DNA from: DASTGO01 sp035719045
Lineage (GTDB): Bacteria; Actinomycetota; Actinomycetes; Actinomycetales; Kineosporiaceae
Direction: 5' to 3'
NCBI GenBank assembly: GCA_035719045.1
Contig: DASTGO010000425.1
Span: 1-8,103, forward strand
Length of the DNA: 8,103 nt
Each line of letters begins with the position of its first letter. Within the stretch, counting starts at the first letter, position 1. Made by a program: the position numbers and the translations under genes. Below are positions 1-5,020 of the stretch, piece after piece. The notes below the pieces were generated by a model. It made no database searches, had not been told where the DNA came from, and was given only the letters and a program-made list of their open reading frames with translations.

Positions 1-673
1 GCCGGGCGCGCCGGGATCCCGGGGAGGCTGTCTCCGGCGGTGCGCCGCCCGCGGCGAGTCCCGCGGCCGGTGATCCGGGGGCGCCCGGTGCGGGTGGGCC
101 GTTGGGCACCGCGGTCGGGTGGGACGGTCCCGTGCGGTGGGACGGTCCCGTGCGGTGGGACGGTCCCGTGCGGTAGGGCTCGCCGGTGGCGTACGGGTCG
201 CCGGTCGGGTACCCCTCGCCGGTCCGGTACGGCGTCGGCGGCGTGGTCGTGCGGGGGGTGCCGGCGAATGGGCCTGCGGCCGGTGTGGGGTGGCCTGCGG
301 CGGGTGTCGCTGTGCGGGGGGTGCCGGGGAACGGGCCCGCGGCCGGCATCGGTGTGGGTGTCGGTGGTGCGGGGGACGGTCCGGTGGCGAACGTCGGAGC
401 GGGAGCCGACAGGGACGGTCCGGGGACCCGCAGCGGTCCCGTGGCGGGGTGCCGGGGGCCTGCCGGCCGGCTCCGCGGTCCGGAGTGGGGGGCAGGTTGT
501 CGCGGGGTGACCCGGGGCGCCCACAGATCCTCGGGTTCGGGCGTCGCGGCCGGGGGAGCCGGCTCGGGCGTCCGGCCCGGGTCCCCGCCGAGCAGGGTCG
601 GCCCGAAGAACTGGCCGTCCGGTTCCGGCTCACTCCTGCGGTTGCGGCGGAACCTGCCCGCGCGTTCAGCCAC
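1..673 (-). CDS. Proline-rich low-complexity protein, N-terminal part (runs off left edge)
   Basis: I do not recognise this gene, but the reading frame is open without a stop for 224 codons from a GTG at 673 to the window edge. Its N-terminus reads MAERAGRFRRNRRSEPEPDG. A short basic stretch (residues 5-13) is followed by about 200 residues dominated by Pro, Ala, Thr and Gly, with almost no hydrophobic stretches, so this part is predicted to be disordered. It contains two near-copies of a PAAGPFxGTPRT block and seven hexapeptide units of the type PYRTGE/SHRTGP. The regular repeats appear as peptide repeats only in this frame, which is the main evidence that it is coded. The GTG lies inside the last codons of ackA (8-nt overlap), which suggests co-translation with ackA. 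Upstream in-frame starts inside ackA cannot be excluded, and no strong Shine-Dalgarno is visible. The folded or membrane domain, if any, is outside the window. Such a region could be a disordered tail of a membrane or surface protein, but that is inference. Confidence 0.72.
   Translation of the reverse strand, partial: MAERAGRFRRNRRSEPEPDGQFFGPTLLGGDPGRTPEPAPPAATPEPEDLWAPRVTPRQPAPHSGPRSRPAGPRHPATGPLRVPGPSLSAPAPTFATGPSPAPPTPTPMPAAGPFPGTPRTATPAAGHPTPAAGPFAGTPRTTTPPTPYRTGEGYPTGDPYATGEPYRTGPSHRTGPSHRTGPSHPTAVPNGPPAPGAPGSPAAGLAAGGAPPETASPGSRRAR
107..232 (-). repeat. Seven hexapeptide-coding 18-bp units in the proline-rich gene
   Basis: Read on the minus strand, seven consecutive 18-bp units encode PYRTGE, GYPTGD, PYATGE, PYRTGP, SHRTGP, SHRTGP and SHPTAV. 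Within this array, 121-138, 139-156 and 157-174 are three exact copies of GGGACGGTCCCGTGCGGT on the plus strand. The exact copies point to recent slippage or unequal exchange. The older units have diverged in DNA but keep the Arg/Pro/Ala-Thr-Gly core, as expected if the peptide period is tolerated or selected. Confidence 0.9.
249..346 (-). repeat. 35-bp imperfect direct repeat, 63-bp period
   Basis: Positions 249-283 and 312-346 match at 32 of 35 bases, offset by 63 bp (21 codons). On the minus strand both copies encode PAAGPFxGTPRT-like peptides of the proline-rich protein. The period is a multiple of three, so the duplication kept the minus-strand frame. Confidence 0.8.
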
Positions 674-1859
674 GCAGGACCGCCAGGGCCTGGGCGGCGA
701 TCTCGCGCTCCTCGTCGGTGGGGACCACGAGGACGGCGACGGCGGCGTCGTCCGGGCTGATCCGGCGGGCGGCACCGGACGGGGCGTGGTTGCGGGTGTC
801 GTCGACGACGATGCCGAGCCCCTGCAGCCCCTGCAGACTGCGAGCACGGACCTCGGCGGAGTGTTCACCCACGCCAGCAGTGAACACCACCGCGTCCGCC
901 CTGCCCAGGGCCGCGAGGTACGCGCCCACGTAACAGCGGATCCGGTAGCAGTACGTGTCCAGGGCGAGAACGGCGTCCGCGTCACCCGCAAGGGCACGGC
1001 GGGTGACCTCCCGCACATCGGTGTCCCCACACAGTCCGAACAGGCCGCTGCCGTGGTTGAGCGCATGGTCCACCTCGGCGGCGCCCAGCCCGGCGACCCG
1101 GGCCAGATGCCCCGGCAGAGCCGGGTCGACGTCCCCGCTGCGGGTTCCCATCACCAGTCCCTGGAGCGGGGTCAGGCCCATCGAGGTGTCGATGCTGCGG
1201 CCGCCCTCGACCGCGCAGGCGCTGGCTCCGTTGCCCAGGTGCAGCGCGACCAGGTTGGTGTCGGCGAGGTCCCGGCCCAGCAGTCGGGCGGCCGCGCGGC
1301 AGACGTAGGCGTAGGAGGTGCCGTGGAACCCGTACCGGCGCACTCCGTACCGCTCCCGCCACTCCCGCGGCACCGCGTACGTCGATGCCCACGGCGGCAG
1401 GGTGGCGTGGAAGGCGGTGTCGAAGACGGCGACGTGCCCCACCCCGGGGAACACCTCCCGGGCGGTGCGGATCGCGGCGACGCAGGCCGGGTTCTGCAGC
1501 GGGGCCAGGTCGGACAACCCCTCCAGCGCGGTCAGCACCACGTCGTCCACCAGCACGGGAGCGGTGAAGGCTTCGCCGCCGTGCACCACCCTGTGCCCGA
1601 CCACCGCCGGCGGCGCGGTGTCCAGTCCCGGCCCGAACTCCTCGAACGCCCGGCGCATCCCGTCCGTCGCGGCGGCGTGGTCGGCGAACGGCCCGGGCAG
1701 TTGCCGGATGCTGCCCTCGCCGTCGCGGTGTTCCAGGTGCGAGCCGTTGTCGCCGATCCGCTCCACGGTGCCTCGTGCCAGCACCCGCCCGGACTCCGGC
1801 TCCAGCAGTCGGTACTTCACCGACGACGACCCGCAGTTGACGACCAGCGCCCGCTCCAC
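666..1859 (-). CDS. ackA: Acetate kinase, divergent active-site histidines
   Basis: Cytosolic acetate kinase interconverts acetate + ATP and acetyl phosphate + ADP. The 397 residues match the usual family length of about 400. The acetokinase signature VNCGSSSVK (N8-K15) opens the protein, and GHRVVHGGE carries the substrate-binding R90. FDTAFH holds the catalytic D147, RRYGFHGTS holds H179, LHLGNGAS holds H207, MGTRSGDVDP holds R240, and TDEERE near the C-terminus supplies the magnesium-binding glutamate. Two positions differ from the common pattern. The usual LAPLHNP is LAPLQNP (Q122, CAG codon) and the usual FHGTSH is FHGTSY (Y183, TAC codon). The start is GTG at 1859, directly before the conserved strand. 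No good Shine-Dalgarno is seen. No phosphotransacetylase or phosphoketolase gene lies in the window. The stop overlaps the start of the proline-rich gene by 8 nt. Family assignment is very sure. Acetate rather than another short acid as substrate is likely but not proven. Confidence 0.96.
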   Translation of the reverse strand: MERALVVNCGSSSVKYRLLEPESGRVLARGTVERIGDNGSHLEHRDGEGSIRQLPGPFADHAAATDGMRRAFEEFGPGLDTAPPAVVGHRVVHGGEAFTAPVLVDDVVLTALEGLSDLAPLQNPACVAAIRTAREVFPGVGHVAVFDTAFHATLPPWASTYAVPREWRERYGVRRYGFHGTSYAYVCRAAARLLGRDLADTNLVALHLGNGASACAVEGGRSIDTSMGLTPLQGLVMGTRSGDVDPALPGHLARVAGLGAAEVDHALNHGSGLFGLCGDTDVREVTRRALAGDADAVLALDTYCYRIRCYVGAYLAALGRADAVVFTAGVGEHSAEVRARSLQGLQGLGIVVDDTRNHAPSGAARRISPDDAAVAVLVVPTDEEREIAAQALAVLRG

Positions 1860-1873
1860 CCGACCAACCTAGG

Positions 1874-1883
1874 GGTGATCACC
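1874..1883. promoter_or_regulatory. Small palindrome upstream of ackA
   Basis: GGTGATCACC is a perfect 10-bp palindrome in the 58-bp gap between the mannosyltransferase stop and the ackA start. It is followed toward ackA by the palindrome CCTAGG (1868-1873). It sits 15-24 bp before the ackA GTG, where an operator or RNA hairpin could act. No factor is recognised, and a chance occurrence is quite possible. Confidence 0.2.
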
Positions 1884-1917
1884 GCCCCGCGCCGCCGACC
1901 GAGGCCCGGCGAGGCGC

Positions 1918-3150
1918 TCAGGCCACCCACTGATGGGCGGAGAAGGACAGTGCCACCACCGCGGCCAGCGGCGCGCAGCAGGCCACCACCAGCGGGCGCA
2001 TCCTGCGCAGCCTCGGGTGCCCGGCCAGTTCCGCCGCCAGCAGGAAGCCCGGGAACCAGGTCAGCGCGTACCGGGGGGAGGAGATCAGCACCGTCGAGCA
2101 GACCAGCACCGCCAGGTTCAGTGCCAGGTAGGTGGATTCCGCCCAGCGGCGCAGCCACAGCAACACCCCGAGCAGGGCCAGCCCCGCCAGCACGGTGGCC
2201 AGGTCGGCGGTCCGGGACACCACGAGGTCGGGGGCGTCGGCGGTGCTCAGCGCGTGCCAGCCGGCCTGCAGTCCCTGCCACGGCCAGGCGTTCTGCCGGT
2301 GCCAGCCGATCGTCTCGGCGTCCTGCCAGGCCGTCCACGAGCCGGTTCGGTGGTGCAGCCAGGCGAAGAACGCCCCGATCGAGACGACCGGGGCGAGCAG
2401 TGCCAGCACATCGGGCCGGGGACGCCACCGGCCGTCGGCGCGCAACTGCCCGAGGTAGAGCACGGCCAGGGCCGCGGCGAGGAACACCCCGTTGATCCGG
2501 ACCGCCGTCGCCACCGCCACCAGCAGCCCGGCCGCCCACCAGTGCCGACGGGTGGCGGCCCACCAGGCGGCCAGGGCGAAGGCGAGGAAGGTGGCCTCGC
2601 TGTAGGCGGCAGACAGGAAGATCCCGTACGGCGCGACCGCGAGGAAGATCACCGCCGACAGGCCTGCCCGCTGCGGGTCCCGGCCGGCCGCGACCGCCCG
2701 CTCCGCCGCCAGCCGCCAGAGCAGCACCGCGGCGACGGCCCCCGCCAGCAGGGAGACCAGCAGTGCCGACCAGGTCGTGCTGCCGCCGGTCAACGGTGAC
2801 AGGGTGCGGATCGCCCCCGGATAGCCGGGGAAGAACGCCTGGTCGCAGCAGCCCAGTCCGGGAGGCAGGTAGCCGAGGTCGGCGATCCGCAGGAAGTGGA
2901 AGGAATCCCACCAGGTGAGCCGCTCCAGGAACCAGGAGCCGGGGTCGTGGATCCGGCTGACCTCCGGCGCCCCGATCAGGTACCCGGCCAGGCTGACGAA
3001 CCCCGCCAGCAGCGCCCGGCTGCCCAGCCAGACGCCCAGCGCCTGCGCCGCTCCGGGCCACCACGGGACCGCCGGGTGAACCCGGCGGTCAGCTTCGGCG
3101 AGGGCTGCCGCTTCCAGGATTCCGGAGCTGTCGGACCGGTTCGGCGGCAT
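1918..3150 (-). CDS. PIG-V-like integral membrane mannosyltransferase (GT-C fold)
   Basis: A 410-residue polytopic membrane protein resembling the PIG-V/GPI18 mannosyltransferase family, which uses a polyprenyl- or dolichyl-phosphate sugar donor outside the membrane. After a 28-residue hydrophilic N-terminus comes a first membrane helix (about 36-60). A WWDSFHFLRIADLGY loop follows (80-94), whose Trp-Asp is the family's likely catalytic/metal site, and then FFPGYP (106-111). Further helices include one with the SAAYSEATF motif (180-188) and the RINGVFLA segment (218-225). Later comes SSPRYALTWFPGF (357-369) and a last helix near the C-terminus, making roughly nine to eleven helices. The start is ATG at 3150, and a strong Shine-Dalgarno is not visible. 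MerR ends 46 bp upstream on the same strand and ackA begins 58 bp downstream. Bacterial members are mostly uncharacterised. The acceptor could be a protein, lipid or cell-wall glycan. The family is fairly sure and the substrate unknown. Confidence 0.85.
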   Translation of the reverse strand: MPPNRSDSSGILEAAALAEADRRVHPAVPWWPGAAQALGVWLGSRALLAGFVSLAGYLIGAPEVSRIHDPGSWFLERLTWWDSFHFLRIADLGYLPPGLGCCDQAFFPGYPGAIRTLSPLTGGSTTWSALLVSLLAGAVAAVLLWRLAAERAVAAGRDPQRAGLSAVIFLAVAPYGIFLSAAYSEATFLAFALAAWWAATRRHWWAAGLLVAVATAVRINGVFLAAALAVLYLGQLRADGRWRPRPDVLALLAPVVSIGAFFAWLHHRTGSWTAWQDAETIGWHRQNAWPWQGLQAGWHALSTADAPDLVVSRTADLATVLAGLALLGVLLWLRRWAESTYLALNLAVLVCSTVLISSPRYALTWFPGFLLAAELAGHPRLRRMRPLVVACCAPLAAVVALSFSAHQWVA

Positions 3151-3188
3151 GTCCGGGATCGTAGCCGTGCCCCCGTACCGCCCCGCCG

Positions 3189-3208
3189 GGGCAGGCTCAC
3201 TCCTGCCC
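3189..3208 (-). terminator. Hairpin at the end of the MerR gene
   Basis: GGGCAGG (3189-3195) and CCTGCCC (3202-3208) form a perfect 7-bp stem with a 6-nt loop. The TGA stop of the MerR gene (3199-3197) lies in the loop. There is no U-tract, as is common in high-GC actinobacteria. It could end or reduce MerR transcription before the mannosyltransferase, or stabilise the mRNA end. The pairing is seen; the function is inferred. Confidence 0.4.
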
Positions 3209-3604
3209 GGTGTCGCCGTCCGCCAGCCGGGCCAGGTCGCTCCGGCAGCGGCGCTCCACCTCGGCCAGTTCGGACAGGGTCTGCTCGATGTCGTGGCGGC
3301 GCTGCTCGAGTTCGGCGCGGCGGGCGGTGATCTGGTCGATCAGGTAGCGCAGTTGGCCGGCCTCGCCCGGTGGCTGCTCGTACATGTCGACGATTCGGCG
3401 GATCTCGGCCAGGTCGAAGCCGAGTCGCTTGCCGCGCAGGACCAGGGCCAGCCGGATCCGGTCCCGGGGGTGGAAGATCCGGCGGCTGCCGTGGCGCTGC
3501 GGACTGATCAGTCCCTGGTGTTCGTAGAACCGGATGGTCCGGTGGGTGACGCCGAACTCGTCGGCCAGTTCGGCGATGGTCCAGGTGGGCTCGGCGCCCG
3601 GCAT
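3197..3604 (-). CDS. MerR-family regulator, GnyR/LiuR-like
   Basis: A 135-residue DNA-binding regulator. Residues 8-52 form the MerR winged helix-turn-helix, with TIAELADEFGVTHRTIRFYE followed by the wing (HGSRRIFHPRDRIRL). RLALVLRGKRLGFDLAEIRRIVDMY (51-75) is very typical of the GnyR/LiuR branch, which controls leucine/isovalerate and related acyl-CoA catabolism. Residues 85-125 look like the antiparallel coiled coil of the dimer. There is only one cysteine (C120), so this is not a thiolate metal sensor; the inducer would be an acyl-CoA or related metabolite by family analogy. The ATG at 3604 is set by a strong GGGAGGG ribosome site 4 nt upstream. It is transcribed divergently from the acyl-CoA dehydrogenase across 125 bp that hold a 28-bp palindrome, the standard arrangement for a local regulator. 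The mannosyltransferase follows on the same strand and may be read through. Confidence 0.92.
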   Translation of the reverse strand: MPGAEPTWTIAELADEFGVTHRTIRFYEHQGLISPQRHGSRRIFHPRDRIRLALVLRGKRLGFDLAEIRRIVDMYEQPPGEAGQLRYLIDQITARRAELEQRRHDIEQTLSELAEVERRCRSDLARLADGDTGQE

Positions 3605-3608
3605 CGAT

Positions 3609-3615
3609 CCCTCCC
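3609..3615 (-). promoter_or_regulatory. Ribosome binding site of the MerR gene
   Basis: On the minus strand GGGAGGG ends 4 nt before the ATG at 3604. It is the clearest Shine-Dalgarno on the minus strand here and supports this start. Confidence 0.7.
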
Positions 3616-3691
3616 GGTGGCTGCTCGACGTCGTGGCCCATCATCCTGCCGCCACCGCCCGGGCCGAGGGCGAGTACCGGTCGGCCACCTC

Positions 3692-3719
3692 TGCTTGACG
3701 TTGACGTAAACGTCAAGCA
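3692..3719. promoter_or_regulatory. 28-bp palindrome, probable operator of the MerR regulator
   Basis: The site is a near-perfect inverted repeat with arms TGCTTGACGTT and AACGTCAAGCA around an ACGT core; only one base pair (3703/3708) breaks the symmetry. It ends 10 nt before the acyl-CoA dehydrogenase ATG and lies 88 nt from the MerR ATG. GnyR/LiuR-type regulators are known to use TTnACGT/ACGTnAA-like palindromes, and MerR proteins bind such dyads between -35 and -10 elements. TTGACG at 3695-3700 or 3701-3706 could be a -35 for the plus-strand gene, though no clear -10 follows. The palindrome is seen directly. Its use by the adjacent regulator is inferred. Confidence 0.8.
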
Positions 3720-3729
3720 TGGTGAGGGA

Positions 3730-4935
3730 ATGGGCTTCGAGCATGGCGAGGCAACGGGCTTCGAGCTGTCCAGGGACCATGAGGACTTCCGCCGGGTGGT
3801 GCGCGAGTTTGCCGAGGCGCAGATCGCCCCGCACGCCGCGACCTGGGACGAACAGCACCGGTTCCCGCTGGATCTGGTGGCCGGGATGGGCGAACTGGGT
3901 CTGTTCGGGCTGACCGCCCCGCAGGAGTACGGCGGCGCCGGCGGCGACTTCACCAGCCTGTGCGTGGCGATCGAGGAGTTGGGCCGGGTCGACCAGTCCT
4001 GCGGGATCACCCTGTCCGCGGGGGTCGGCCTCGGGATCACCCCGATCCTCACCTTCGGCACCCCCGAGCAGAAGGAGCGCTGGCTGCCGGACCTGGTCGC
4101 AGGCCGGGCGCTGGCCGCCTTCGGGCTCACCGAACCGGACGGCGGCTCGGACGTGTCGGCCACCCGGACCCGGGCCCGGCTGGCGGAGCCTGCCCAGGAG
4201 TGGGTGCTGGACGGGGCCAAGGCGTTCATCACCAACTCCGGCACGCCGATCACCAGCGTGATCACGGTGGCGGTGCGGACCGGCGTGCGCCCGGACGGGC
4301 GGCCGGAGATCAGCGCCGTCCTGGTCCCGGCCGGCACCCCCGGACTGATCGTCGAACCCGCCTACCGCAAGCTCGGCTGGCACGCCTCCGACACCCACGG
4401 GCTCACCTTCGCCGACTGCCGGGTGCCGGTCGGGAACCTGCTCGGTGAGCGTGGGCACGGGGTCCGGCAGTTCCTGGCCACCCTCGACGACGGCCGGATC
4501 GCGATCTCGGCCCTGGCCCTCGGCCTGGCTCGCGCCTGCCTGGAGATCTGCCAGGAACAGGCCCGGACGCGGGTCGCCTTCGGCCGCCCGATCGGGGCCC
4601 ACCAGGGGATCGCCTTCCCGGTCGCCGACCTCGCCGTGGCGGTCGAGTCCGCCCGGCTGCTCACCTACCGGGCCGCCTGGCTGAAGGATGAGCAGGTTGC
4701 CGGCCGGCGCAGCCCCGTCGAGGTCCGGCAGGCGGCCGCGATGGCCAAACTGCACTCCACCACGACTGCCGTGGATGCCACCCGGCTGGCCGCCCAGGTG
4801 CTCGGCGGGGCGGGGTTCACGGAGGAGTCCCCGGTGGCCCGGTTCTACCGGGACGCCAAGGTGCTGGAGATCGGTGAGGGATCCAGCGAGATCCAGCGTC
4901 TGGTGCTGGCCCGGGGGCTGGGGCTGCCCGTCTGA
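3730..4935 (+). CDS. Acyl-CoA dehydrogenase, short/branched-chain type
   Basis: A cytosolic FAD flavoenzyme that makes trans-2-enoyl-CoA from a saturated acyl-CoA and passes electrons to electron-transfer flavoprotein. At 401 residues it is full length. An N-terminal helical domain is followed by the first family signature FGLTEPDGGSD (131-141) in the beta domain. The C-terminal helical domain has FGRPIGAHQGI (284-294) and the second signature QVLGGAGFTEESPVARFYRD (356-375). LEIGEGSSEIQ (379-389) places the catalytic base at E383, as in short- and medium-chain, butyryl-CoA and glutaryl-CoA dehydrogenases. Isovaleryl-CoA dehydrogenases usually carry their base elsewhere. The ATG at 3730 follows GTGAGGG, and a different-frame ATG at 3719 is not used. 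The N-terminus contains a small GFEHGEAT/GFEL duplication. The divergent GnyR/LiuR-like regulator suggests branched-chain amino-acid-derived acyl-CoAs, but carboxylase, hydratase and lyase partners are absent. The family is certain; the substrate is open. Confidence 0.95.
   Translation: MGFEHGEATGFELSRDHEDFRRVVREFAEAQIAPHAATWDEQHRFPLDLVAGMGELGLFGLTAPQEYGGAGGDFTSLCVAIEELGRVDQSCGITLSAGVGLGITPILTFGTPEQKERWLPDLVAGRALAAFGLTEPDGGSDVSATRTRARLAEPAQEWVLDGAKAFITNSGTPITSVITVAVRTGVRPDGRPEISAVLVPAGTPGLIVEPAYRKLGWHASDTHGLTFADCRVPVGNLLGERGHGVRQFLATLDDGRIAISALALGLARACLEICQEQARTRVAFGRPIGAHQGIAFPVADLAVAVESARLLTYRAAWLKDEQVAGRRSPVEVRQAAAMAKLHSTTTAVDATRLAAQVLGGAGFTEESPVARFYRDAKVLEIGEGSSEIQRLVLARGLGLPV
3732..3766 (+). 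repeat. 24-bp-period duplication at the dehydrogenase N-terminus
   Basis: GGGCTTCGAGC occurs at 3732-3742 and again at 3756-3766, an offset of 24 bp (8 codons), giving GFEHGEATGFEL in the protein. It lies before the conserved fold, so it could be a neutral tandem duplication. Confidence 0.65.
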
Positions 4936-4982
4936 CCACTGCGGTCGGCCGGTCCCGGCAGCGGGTGAAGGGGCGGCTGCTT

Positions 4983-5012
4983 TTGACATTCGTTCTCAAT
5001 GGTGTTGAGAAT
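4983..5012 (+). promoter_or_regulatory. Promoter of the zinc-binding lipoprotein gene
   Basis: A consensus -35 TTGACA (4983-4988) is followed after 18 bp by GAGAAT (5007-5012), four of six matches to the housekeeping -10. Transcription would begin around 5018-5020, at or just before the ATG at 5020, so the mRNA may be leaderless. Confidence 0.6.
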
Positions 5013-5020
5013 CGTTCCCA
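4984..5020. promoter_or_regulatory. Two tandem Zur-like operator boxes
   Basis: TGACATTCGTTCTCA (4984-4998) and TGAGAATCGTTCCCA (5006-5020) agree at 12 of 15 positions and start 22 bp apart, about two helical turns. Each matches roughly 10 of 15 bases of the actinobacterial Zur palindrome TGAAAATGATTTTCA, including TGA/CA ends and the TT core. They overlay the -35 and -10 elements, where a zinc-bound repressor would block transcription. An overlapping inverted repeat, TTCTCAA (4993-4999) / TTGAGAA (5005-5011), is also present. The downstream gene's product being a zinc-type binding protein supports Zur. Confidence 0.6.

Noticed and set aside
121..174. Three 18-bp exact repeats considered as a CRISPR or iteron array
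   Set aside because: The units are directly adjacent without spacers, in frame with a peptide repeat, and no cas or replication gene is present.
186..2495. A 769-codon plus-strand frame across the proline-rich gene, ackA and part of the mannosyltransferase
   Set aside because: It is antisense to two genes with clear family motifs, and its translation is Arg/Gly/Pro-rich with no recognisable domain; this is a typical high-GC shadow frame.
1817..3064. A second long minus-strand frame inside the mannosyltransferase region
   Set aside because: Its translation is Arg/Gly/Pro-rich, whereas the other frame has membrane helices and PIG-V motifs.
3719..3913. A plus-strand frame starting with ATG at the edge of the operator palindrome
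   Set aside because: Only 64 codons, out of frame with the dehydrogenase, and its translation is low complexity; the ATG at 3730 after GTGAGGG fits the conserved protein.
4936..4982. Possible terminator after the acyl-CoA dehydrogenase
   Set aside because: Only short, interrupted CTGC/GCAG pairings are visible in this GC-rich gap; they are not better than chance.
2976..4989. Two long minus-strand frames (2976-4337 and 3508-4989) opposite the acyl-CoA dehydrogenase
   Set aside because: They run antisense to an enzyme with both family signatures and overlap the MerR gene in another frame; no domain is recognisable.
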